Positions 34,084 to 44,348 of a DNA stretch of 64,000 nucleotides are shown here, piece by piece. The DNA is taken from positions 34,871 through 98,870 of the forward strand of contig JADQAV010000010.1 of the NCBI GenBank assembly GCA_019775845.1, read 5' to 3'. The position numbers and the translations under genes are program-made. How positions within the stretch are numbered: the stretch's first letter is position 1; each line of letters opens with the position of its first letter. The DNA comes from Myrmaecium sp. VS I D KN 1. Taxonomy: Eukaryota; Ascomycota; Dothideomycetes; Valsariales; Valsariaceae. The notes under the pieces were generated by a model. It did no database searches. It saw only the letters and a list, made by a program, of their open reading frames with translations, and was not told where the DNA came from.

Positions 34084-35783
34084 ATGGCCGACAACGATAA
34101 GGAGTTGAGCGCAAAGATTGCCGCATTGGCCGGTATGTCGACCACTTTCCCCCAAGAACAAACAGACGTTCGCGACGTGGCACCGTGTTTTCCTCTGACC
34201 ATCTCCATGTCAGGCCGTATAAACCAAGCAAAGCAAGGAGCGATCGCGTCACAGCAACCGCCGGCATATCATCATCACAGCAATAGCTCATACGGTACCA
34301 CCCGACCGCTTCCGGGGCCTGAAGCAGACGCGACTGATAATCGACCAGCATATAGCCGTGGACGAGGACGTGGAACCTCCAACTGGACTCCTCAGCGCGG
34401 CACTCCGTACGGTGTCCGTGGTCGCGGCGGTCATCCCTATGCGCCGGTTCATCGCCACCGCACCCTCGTGTTGAAAAACGATGCCGGAAAACCGACAAAT
34501 ACCACTGGTGAGGCTTCGGCGAGTCCCTCGCCAGCGTCGCCCGGTAACGGCTGGATTGCCAAACGCGACAGGCATATGCAGCTGATCAACACTGCCGTCT
34601 ATGACAAGGTCACCCAGCAGCGCGTTCAGTCGCTGGCCGAGACCGCCGAGCAGCGGCGACGGCAACGGAATCGGCGCGAGGTGGACAAGCTCCAGAAGGT
34701 CTTTGCCGCCGGATCGACACCGTACCATCAAACGGCGCAAGGAGCAACTGCCCAACCGGCGCATGGGCAAGAGCATGAAATTGTTATCGCCAACCTTCGA
34801 TTTCGCGTGACCGACGGCGGCAGCAAGCTGATCAGAGTGCCCGGTGAGTCTCGCCCTGCCATGGACCGACGAAGAAACATGACCGACTGTTTAGGCGACA
34901 ACACCGACCCGAAAGCGACGCCACGCCTCACGAAGATCGGTGGCGTGAGCTTCTACCGGAGCAAGCACGGCAATCTTTACCGCGCTGGATTAGTTAGGGG
35001 ACGAAGGTATGTGGCGGGAGGTCCTGGACAAAGGACAAGCTGACTTGTGGGTAGGAAAACGGTGAAGAAAGTGGCAGCACTGTGCCCCAGATTCACGACA
35101 ACTGGTACCCGAAATCCTCTCCACGACCAAACGGGTTACGGATGACAAGCGTCTTCAAAATCCGGTTTGTACCTCCCAGAATAGCACTGACCCCGGCTTT
35201 AGGAACCTGCCCGAACGGCCCGAACTGTCGCTTCACCCACGACCCTGCCAAAGTCGTCATTTGCAAAGACTTCCTGGCGAAGGGCACCTGTCCGCTTGGC
35301 CCTGCTTGTGATCTTTCCCATGAGCCGACGCCCCATCGTGTGCCCGCTTGCACCCATTTCCTCCGCGGGAACTGCACCAACGAGCACTGCCGCTATGCCC
35401 ACGTCCGCGTCAATCCCAGTGCGCCCGTCTGCCGTGCGTTTGGTCGTCTGGGATTCTGCGAGAAGGGAGCCGCGTGCACGGAGCGACATGTGTTTGAGTG
35501 CCCTGACTATGCTAACAAAGGTTTGTGCCGTAAGCCCCACTGCCGTCTGCCCCATGTCGACCGCGCCGGTCAGCTTCGCAAAGCGGCGAGCAGCGCCGAG
35601 AGCGGCGAGCAGGGCGAGGAGTCGTCGGACATCTCCAGCGACGAGGAGTCGGGTGACGACGACGATGACGATGTCGACTCGGATGAGTTCGAGGAAGACG
35701 TTTACATGCTCGGCGGCGATGGCGGCGCCAACAGCAGCAGCCAGGAGCTCGCGCGGCAGCAGGACTTTGTGCCTCTGTCTTGA
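34084..35783 (+). CDS. Five-finger CCCH zinc-finger protein (ZC3H3/Red5-like)
   Basis: Five exons (34084-34132, 34214-34843, 34895-35006, 35055-35104, 35203-35783) encode 473 residues. Five consecutive CCCH fingers sit in the C-terminal half, for example CPRFTTTGTCPNGPNCRFTH and CKDFLAKGTCPLGPACDLSH, with spacing CX7-8CX4-5CX3H. The arrangement, together with the preceding block GGVSFYRSKHGNLYRAGLV, matches human ZC3H3 and S. pombe Red5, nuclear RNA-binding proteins of mRNA polyadenylation/export and exosome-linked RNA elimination. The N-terminus is Arg-Gly rich (AYSRGRGRGTSN) and the C-terminus is acidic. Finger 1 is split by an intron after its first cysteine, using the 50-nt exon 4. Nuclear RNA metabolism is inferred from the family. 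Confidence 0.88.
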
Positions 35784-37141
35784 CAATGTAGGTCTTTCTC
35801 CCAGTGCGACTTTCTTGTCTAGCCAGTCCATCATTATATTCGCGCGCGCGCGACGGGAAAGGTCCCGCTTCCCTCTCTCTCTCTCTTTGAGGGTGTAGCG
35901 TGCTTGTCCAATGCAGAGATACCCTTTTTGTTTCTTTTTTTCTCGGCCGCGAGGGGTGGGACAGGAAAGGGAGACCGTGACGACGACGATGACGACGACG
36001 ATATCAGGACCTTATCCTCTCGAGATGTGGTTATGATACCCCCATCCTCCCAACCGAGTGGGCATAATGGCCCCTCCAGTCATGAGGGCGTCATGCTCGT
36101 GGAGACATTTTGACGAGAAGGACTTCTTCTTTTTCTTGGATTGAGTCTATATCAGTTTCTTTGCTTTATGTATTCTTTTGTTTTCCTCATGGTTTGGTTG
36201 GTAGTAGGCAGGTAGAAGAATGAGAGAGCGATATAATCTTCATCACAAGGATATATTATGTGGTACTACTTGCGTGAAGAAACTACACCTGGAAATACAT
36301 ACCTACTAGTGAACTACTACCTACTAAAAGTATGGGTCAATCCGGAGGGGTTCGGGTGGGGAGGGGAATGCCCAGGCCCGGAGCATACCTAAGGAGGTGG
36401 GGAGAGCCAAGCGGCGGGCGGGAACCGGGGGGGTTTGCATACGGATGGTGCATTCCTTGACCGCCACCCCGTATACGACACCCCCCCATTCCTCTACCAA
36501 CCAACCCAAATCATCTCACCGCTTCCCGAAATCCCTAATATCCTTCAATATACGCCCGCCATCTTGTACCGCTTAAGCGCTAGTGCCACCCCGCGCGAGT
36601 TCTTTTTGAACCGATATCAAGTGACCGACGGCTGAGAAGGATTCCTCTCCTTTTTTGGTATCCGGGTCCCTTTCATCCTCGGCGGTTCGGCTGGAGTTTC
36701 TTTGTACTGTGCTGTACTGTGCTGTGCTGTGGTATATTGTACTTCATTGCATCGGACGACCTGCGCGCGTGCGCTCACCTGCTGCTTGTTTCTTTTATAT
36801 CGAGTGTCGCTTTGTGCTTCCGCTTTTTTGAGGGGGCTTCAGTTTGCAAGAGCTTGGGATGAGCGCTGTATGAATCCAGGGACTTCGTCTTTGAGATTTT
36901 AGCAAGGGTCTTCCAGCTCGGCGGCCTTGCGTGTCGCTGAAGAGAAGAGGGTTTAGCCTGGAGAGAAGAGGGTGATTTGGAAGAGAAGAGAGGGGGATTG
37001 AAGCGGCAGGCGCTGAGGTCTTTGTTCCGGCTTCTTGAGGTGAAAGAGTTGGAAAGCGGCAGTAGGAAAAGAAGGAAGAGAAGGAAACCAGCAAGATCTT
37101 GAAAGGAAGAAAGCACGAATCGTCCACGCACAGAAGACACC
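35784..37141. other. Intergenic region
   Basis: 3' region of the CCCH gene and promoter of the Nif1-like gene. It includes a CT run (35869-35885), GACGAC repeats (35975-35999) and a CTGTG/CTGTA repeat (36705-36730). I see no gene. Confidence 0.5.
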
Positions 37142-40100
37142 ATGCCGCTAAGAGACCTACTCCGCAAGAAGGAGCAGCTCGGCAGCTCCGGAAACGAGTC
37201 GGCATCCTCCTCCGTCTCCGCCTCCGCCAGGTCCGCCCCCTCCGCCGCAACACCCTCCTTCCACGTCTCCAAGCCGTCAACCGACACGACCGGAGCCACC
37301 GCCGGCGGGCCCGACATGGGCGGCGTCGGCTTCACCTTCATGCGCACGACCACCACATCCGAGGAGCTCATCTCGCCGCCGTCCTTCCCCGGCGACACCG
37401 ACGGTGCCACTGGAAAGGAGGACGTCAGCACGCCGTCTTTTCTCTCACCGGAGAAAGCGGGGAAAGAGAAGAAGCACCGGAGCATCTGGCGACGGCACTC
37501 GCACCAGCCCCCCACGCCTACTTCCTCTGCTCCCGACATCTCTCCCTCAACGACGACGACAACGATAACGGCGACCCCGCCCTCAGGCGTGAGCCGCTCG
37601 GCCTCCCTCGCGCTGCCGCAGCGGCCGCGGCGCGAGCGGCGGCTGAGCGAACGTCTGCACCTCGGATCCTCCAGCCGGCCGCACCACAAGCGCAGCAGCA
37701 GCGCGAGCGCGAACCTGCCGGAGGGGTTGGAGGACGTGGACGCGCTTCCGGCGCTGCCGGCGGTTGCGATGGCGGTCCCGACGGCGGGGGGGAGGAGGGA
37801 CGGTGGGGAGAAGGTGGGGGATGTGGATGGAGCCGCGGCGGAGGCGGCGGGGGTGGGGGTGGATAAGGAGGCGGTGCAGGAGGTGGAGGCGCGGTGGGAA
37901 AAGCGGGCGACGGTGCTGGCGAGGGCGAACACGGTGAAGCGGGGGGTGGGGATGGGGCTCAGTCCGCGACGGGAGAGGCAGGGGCAGATGCTGGAGGCGG
38001 CGGAGGCGCGGTTGGCGGGGGGCAGTGGGAGTGATGGGAGGAGCAGCGTGAGCGTTGTGGATGAGAAGGGCGATGAGAACATTCAGGAGGCTATCCGCTT
38101 GCATGAGGAGGGCCGGCTGGAGGACAGCACGAAGATGTTTGGCCGACTGGCGGATCCGGAGGGGGCGAATAATGCGCTGAGCCAGGTGCTGTATGGATTG
38201 GCTTTGAGGTGAGCTTTCGCCCCTTTCTTACTCCTATCTGGCCCCCTTTCTTCAGGGGTTTCCGTCTTCCAGGAAGCCTGGCGCGGGTGAACGACTGACT
38301 GATTGCTAACCCCTCCCTCTTCCGCCGGGGAACGCTTCACAACAGACACGGCTGGGGATGCGCGCCGGACCCGGGCCGGGCGATCACGTACCTGTCGCTG
38401 GCGGCGGCGAACAGCGCGGAGGTGGAGGCGCTGGCGCTGCAGGCGGGGATGAAGAAGGGCGGCGCGGCCAAGGGCGAGCTGGTCCTCGCCATCTTCGAGC
38501 TGGCCAACTGCTTCCGGCACGGCTGGGGGGTCGAGCGAGATCCCGTCGCGGCCCGGCAGTACTACGAGACGGCTGCGAACTTGGGTGACACCGATGCGAT
38601 GAATGAGGTTGCTTGGTGCTATTTGGAGGGCTTTGGGGGGAAGAAGGATAAGGTGAGTTATCTTCAGGCTTTCATACATCTCTCCTTCCCCTTTCCATGT
38701 CTCTGGTGCTTCTTACCCTCCCACCTGTTCTGTCTGGTATCCGAACAGTTACTACTTGGCGTGATGGCGTAGTCATTCACAGTCCGAGGCAGCAAGCTGG
38801 CAGCAAGGCAACCGTCTTTGCACCACCTGTAGTGAGCGGGCTGGCATGTGGCTTGCTTGCTTGAGGCTGATAGACCGTCAGCCTACGTTGGCCTCATCCT
38901 CAGCCTTACTTGTTGGGCATCAGTCATTCACAGAATAAAGGCAATGGCTAACAGCTGACTTCACGCCTTGCAGTTCAAAGCGGCGCAGTACCTCCGCCTG
39001 GCAGAGCAGAAAGGCAGCCCGACGGTTGGCAATTCTTGGTACGTCTTTGAGGGTGATTCCAACTCCCATTTCTTTTCTTTTTTCAATCATCCTGCGTCTC
39101 TCTTGTCTTCGTTGTCACCACAATACCTGCCTTCTCCTTTTTCCTTCTCTCTTTTCTGTCAAGTTCTGTCTGTCTTGTTTTCTGCGACACTCGCACACGT
39201 GCGTGCCGTCACTCCCGAAACTTGTTTTGCGTTTTTCCTATCTTCACGAGATCTTTCCCGGCATCTTTCTTCTTTTTATCCGTGCTCCAAGGCAAGAGAT
39301 CCGACTGGCTCTTCGACCTCCCATGGAGCACATCGCAGCCTGCAGGACTACCTTATCCTCGCCTCCCGCGGTACCTGCGCACGAGCAGGAGCAGAGAGGC
39401 CGGAAGGAATGGCCAACAAAACAATGACGCCGAGGGTGGAATGCTTCGTGAAGGGGGGCGCGCACGGGGCTTCCATAAACATCAACAAAAAACAAACCCC
39501 AGATGGCCCCCCTCCGCCCCCACTCCCTGGCCCTCCCTGGGCCCCTCGACTGTTGTTTCAGCAGGCTGGTGCCAAGACGGATCCATAGGCTGAGGACGTC
39601 CCGATTACCTGCATAACCGCTTCGACGACCTGGTCCCCCCTCCCTTGCCGCATGGCTCCTCGCTTACGAAGGACACATCCTGGTCCGGACGCAAAACGCA
39701 ACGAGGTGGGGAGGGAAAAAAAGGAAGAGTAGAGAGAATTGACCGGGTGGCCCCGACCCGACCGGGGGTGGAGAGCAGCACGGCCGTCGGAGAATAGGGA
39801 AAAACACAGCAAGCAGCAGCAGCAGCAGCAAGCAGCAAGCAGTCCGAACGGCCGCCGGCATGCCTTAGCTCTTCTTCACCATCACCCCCACCAGACTAGA
39901 CAACATCCTTCGTACACGGTCCTCTCTCCTAGAAGGCCATCACCGGACGAGCTAGCTTGTCCCCCCTTTACCATCCTCCTCTCTCCCCCCTCGGCAACCG
40001 CGCTTAGACCAGGGACAAAATGTCGAGAGGACACCCGCCGCCGGCTGCCCGGCGGCATAGCCCGTGACAAGCGTGTGGGGGCCCGACCCACAGCGGAAAT

Positions 40101-41636
40101 TCCCGGGTTTCCCGCCGGCCGGCCCGGGCGGGGGGCGGGCGGGCGGACGGACGAGCACGAACGGACGGACGTGGCTCGGGCCAGGGGTTGGGCTCTCCGT
40201 CACTCTCTTTCTCGCCCTCTCTTTTTCAGGGTCCTCTTCCTTCGCGCTTGGGGGTGGTCTTTGTCTCTTGCGCAACGGGTGTGGGGGTGGAAGGAGGATG
40301 GTCCCGGACGGATGACAGGGTGTCACGTCCGTATGGCCCCTGCCTCTCCCTTTCCTCCCCCAACGCTCTCTCCCTCTCTCTCTCTTCCTTCCAGGGTCTG
40401 CTCACGGTGACGAGGATGGTCAATACGGCTCGCTCATCACCCCAGAGAGGCGCGCGCGCACACTGACACTTTGACACCCGCCCATGCTCAGCCACGGACA
40501 CCATCCTCACCTCACCTTGACATGCCGTTCTGGTGAGCGTCCACCTGCGAACGGACTTCTGCACACACACACGCATGGGACGGACCTCTTCTCGGCCTGC
40601 CGCTGCTGCTGAGCAGCGCAGCAGCTCAGACCCCTAACGCTATCGTACTCAGCACGCTCACATGTACCGCTCTCCGGCACTCTCCAACTCCACCTCTCTT
40701 CCTCTCCAAGAGGGCCCACCTTTTCTCTCACCCCCATTTTTCTTTTCTAGAAGAAAAAATGAAGAAAAGCGGCGGGGCAGGGTCGGTGGGGCTGTTTTGC
40801 GGCTCCGAGTGATGTGAGGATGATCCGAGCATCATCATCGTCATCGTCCATCAACGTCGTCATCGCCGTTTCTCAAGCAACAACCGACCTTCACCCAACC
40901 CCTCCCCACCCCACCCCTGCACAGCATCCCGACCCGCTGGCTCTTTGAGTGCAGTGCAGTGCCGGGGACAGGGGGGTTGGGTGGTGGTCCGTTCCTCGGC
41001 TCGCTCGCTCGCTCGCTTCCGAAGATGACCCCCCTTTCTGCTTCGCTCGCTTACACGTGGCGAACGGTGGGTGGGTAGGTAGGCGGGTGAGTGGTGGGGG
41101 GAAGGGGTGGAAGAAGGAACGTAGTGGTGGTGTTTTGCTGCTGCTGCTGCTGCTGTGCGTTTTGCGTATTGCGTTTTTGCGTGCGTGTTTATGTGCGTTT
41201 TGTGTGCGTGTGTGCGTGCGCACGTTTTGTGGAAGGGAGCGAGAGGGGTGGGGAAAAGTGTGAGAGAGAGGCAGAGGGAAAAGAAAACAAGGAAAGGCTG
41301 AGGTGCCTCGATTTCTCGCCTGGAATCATGCATGCGTGCGTGCATGCATCGGAAGTTTTCCCGCGACGAAGGCTGGCTTGTCGAGGACTTTCTGTCTTGC
41401 CTGGTGGTACCGTGCTTTGTCTTCTCCTTTTTTCACATTTTCTCTTTTTTTCTTGTAATCAGTTCTATCTCCTGCGTCCTCGCGTTGTTTGGCGCGTCAT
41501 TCCTTCTCGCCTTTCTTTCTTTTCACTCTCTTTCTCTTCGCCTCACGACTCACTCACATCCCTTGCGGTATGATTGACATGCTGACCACATGGCGACCCC
41601 TACAGGATCTGGAAGGAGAAGTATAATCCCAAGTAG
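37142..41636 (+). CDS. nif1: Sel1-repeat protein of the Nif1/Dsf2 type
   Basis: Four exons (37142-38208, 38346-38652, 38974-39038, 41606-41636) encode 489 residues. The first ~310 residues are disordered, rich in Ser/Pro and charged residues (start MPLRDLLRKKEQ). The C-terminal third has Sel1-type helical repeats: LYGLALRHGWGCAPDPGRAI, IFELANCFRHGWGVERDPVA and WCYLEGFGGKKDKFKAAQYL. This layout matches S. pombe Nif1, an inhibitor of the mitotic kinase Nim1 pathway, and yeast Dsf2, so a cell-cycle or polarity role is inferred. The last exon adds only IWKEKYNPK and lies beyond a 2567-nt intron. Phase 2, a GCTGAC branch site at about 41580 and CTACAG support the join. Without it the frame reads into low-complexity sequence to 39588. 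Confidence 0.78.
39806..39841. repeat. CAG/GCA triplet array with AAGCAGC breaks
   Basis: An array of GCAGCA units broken by AAGCAGCAAGC, in the long Nif1-like intron. Confidence 0.8.
41136..41156. repeat. TGC triplet array
   Basis: Seven TGC/GCT units in the long Nif1-like intron. It is complementary in composition to the CAG array at 39806-39841, about 1.3 kb upstream. Confidence 0.85.
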
Positions 41637-42160
41637 GATACACCCAAGAAAAAGAAGAATCCGACAATGACGACGACTTCGTACGAACGAAGGATGGCAG
41701 AGAGGATTTCGGGGTAAGAGCGTAAGGATCTCCCGCCCAGCTGGGCTACGCGCGAGGCTCGTTTCCCTCACTCTCACGGAGTAAGAGGGGAAGCCGTTTG
41801 CTTGGAGCAGAGAGGTGGCTTGGTTTATTCGGCATGTACACCTGTACTGGCATCGTTTGTCTTCGCGTTTGCCGTTTTTCTGTTTTTATTCAAGATACCA
41901 TCTTGTCGTGGCTTTTCGTTGAAGGAAAAGGGGTATAAGTAGTAAGAGGTTTCGGAATAGGAAGATGGGCAGGACGGATTATATATTCATACGTAATTCC
42001 ATAAGATCTCATTTATATCGCCATTCATATCCCCTAACGCTTTCCTTTCCTTTCCTTCCCTTCCACCGCGTCATCACATGTCTTGCAGCGTCAGGGAAGA
42101 TTTGTGTGGAGAACAAATAGTCGAGGAATGGGACGACCAACAAACCGAAACAAAACAAAC

Positions 42161-42200
42161 GAGCGGGCGAGCGAGCGAACGAACGAACGAACGAACGAGC
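42161..42200. repeat. GAGC/GAAC tetramer array
   Basis: GAGCGGGCGAGCGAGC followed by five or six GAAC units. It lies in intergenic DNA. Confidence 0.85.
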
Positions 42201-42730
42201 AACCTGAGGCCCGCTTATCGAAGAAAAAAGAGGAGCGAAAAAAGTGGGCGAGCAGGAGGGGAGGCGAGAAGAGGCTGAGGATGAGGCTGAGGTGGGGAGG
42301 CTGAGGATAGATAGCCAGATAGATTGATTGTAGATTGTAGATCGATGAGATAGGAGTTGAGGCACGGATATCATACTCCTACGCACGGTACATCCTACGA
42401 ATTGCACACACGCACTGCCCCGTGCCTTGCCTTGCCTTGCCTCGCCATGCTTCCCATCCTCCCTTCCTCCTTTAAGCAGACATCGCGGAAGTTTCACCTC
42501 ATCACCCTCCCTCCTCGGTGGCTGGCTGGCTGACAGGCTGACAGGCCGACAGCGCTGACTGGGCTAAAAGCTCACTGGCGCTGAGAAGGCGCGCGGCAGA
42601 CGGACCGACCGGGTTTCGGCATTTTTTCTCTCGCTTTTCTGTCTCGCTTCTCCCCCTCCCCCCACTCGTCGTCCGTTCCCCCCAAACTAGGCTCAGGCGC
42701 GGGGGAAAATGCGGCGGCGGTGTGAGCACA

Positions 42731-42757
42731 CTCCCTCCCTCCCTCCCTCCCTCCCTC
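42731..42757. repeat. CTCC/CCCT tetramer array
   Basis: About six and a half CTCC units. A similar but less regular CTCC array lies at 10675-10770. Confidence 0.85.
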
Positions 42758-44348
42758 ACACTGTGAGCGAGCAAGGGGGAGAAGCGTCAGGGAGGGGGGT
42801 TCCAAGCAGCCACGTTGTCGTGGCCGTCTCCCGTTCTCCCTGTTCTCCCTGCTCCTCCTGCCCCTCTCCAAGCGCTCCCCCTGCCCTGACCCCCTTGTCA
42901 TCTGAGATTTCCTGTTTATTGACGGTCCAGGGGGGAGAAAAGGAAAAGAAATTCCACACGGGCGAAAAGAGCGTTGTTGTCCGTCTCGAGCCGTTGATCG
43001 ATCGATCGGCTTGCATGTCGGCAGACGACCCCTACGACCTACGGCATGCGCTCACACATACAGACATGTGAGCGAGGTTGGGTGGTTGGAGTGTGTGTGT
43101 GTGTCTCGGGAAAAGGGGGACGATGTCAGGAGATCAGGGGGGGCGGGGGGCGGAGGGCGGCGGGGGAGGGGGAGACGGGCGTGTCTTGTTGGCAGTTTAT
43201 TATCACTGCAAGGACGGGAGAGTCGTGAGATTATGCTGTTGCACGAAAAGGGCATGTGTCTCATGTTGTTGGCAATCTATTTAGGTGTGTGAAAGCGAGA
43301 CCGTGAGAAGGGATATCGCGCGATACCGAGCGGAGGGGAACATGGGATATGTCACGGCTAATCAGGTCACAAGAAGGAAAGACGGTCTGTGAGAGAATGG
43401 GGCAGAGAAACCGGCTTTGGTTTCCTGCGATTTGACCTGTAGTATCCGCTAGAGTACCGATTACCTAGACCTTCCAAACCCTGCCGATCCGTAGCTAGGA
43501 AAGAACCACCAGAAGACCAGTAACCGTTTCAAGTATCTCTTCACTTCGTTCCCCCATAGCCAACCACTTAAATCATTCCAGATCATTAGGAAACCAACAA
43601 GTGAGAACTCCCTATGGCAACGGCAGCTGAAGAAAACAATGAAGCCGCCCGTGCCGATGATGAGAAGAAGACAAAATGTGATCAAAATGGAACCCCTTAT
43701 GTGTCCAAGAAGAGCACTCCATGTGCCTAAGCGATAAAGTAACATCAAACAAATGACCAGTGGTCAAAATGAAGTATGATCTGCCCTTCGGAGGCATGTA
43801 CACCCAGTGAAAAATAGTAATGAAGATGTAATGAGATACCAAAAGATAATCAAAGGAAATAATAGGAAAAGCAATTGAGAAAACCCGATAGCGTGCTCGC
43901 TAAGCTCTGCATACATGGTGCTAAAGGGAATGATGGAAAGAACAAAGAAAAGGCAGCCTCGTGCCAGTATCCGGTCGGCCAAGTGAATGGTGAAAACGCG
44001 TGATCATCGTCGCCGTAATATCCATCTGATGCCATGAAACCCATGAATCCGTGAATGTCCTGTGTCCTTTCGGTCCATCATTGACTATGCATAATGCCTC
44101 GTTACAAAAGAAATAGAGCCCCGTGCGATGGCGTCGGGAGCTTAAAGAGCGTTGACGTCTTCGGTGACAAAGTGATGGTAGAGAGTGAAAATGAAACCCT
44201 CCGTGAGAATATGCATGCCCTAGGTGGGCGGTTCGGTAAACCCCGTAGTGCAAAAGAAGACCAGTAAAGATGAACGGTCATGCAAAAGTAGCGAAAAACT
44301 GGAAAAGGCGAATATGTCGTAAGGAAATAGCGGCGTAGACAGCGATGT

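Larger units (their letters stand above)
39039..41605 (+). other. Predicted 2567-nt terminal intron of the Nif1-like gene
   Basis: Donor TG/GTACGT at 39039 and acceptor CTACAG ending at 41605 fit the phase of the short last exon. The intron is 20 to 40 times longer than most here. It holds a CAG-triplet array, GGGCGGGCGG blocks (40128-40150), CT tracts (40370-40390), a TGC-triplet array and GTGCGT repeats (41180-41225). I see no gene inside it on either strand. The ~480 bases around 39600-40080 are the least repetitive. Confidence 0.55.
41637..44348. other. Convergent intergenic region, 2.7 kb
   Basis: Between the 3' ends of the Nif1-like gene (+) and the bZIP gene (-). The left part has tandem tetramers. 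The right part (43460-44340) is distinctly A-rich on the plus strand and could be a long bZIP 3' UTR. A 38-codon ATG frame starts at 43613 on the plus strand but has no support. I see no gene. Confidence 0.5.

Noticed and set aside
38968-39588. Read-through C-terminus of the Nif1-like protein
   Set aside because: The frame after 39038 becomes Phe/Ser/Pro low-complexity; the phase-matched distant exon is a better end, though both may exist.
43461-44253. Hydrophobic minus-strand frames suggesting a membrane protein
   Set aside because: The hydrophobicity follows from T-rich DNA; frames are short, overlapping and lack splice logic.
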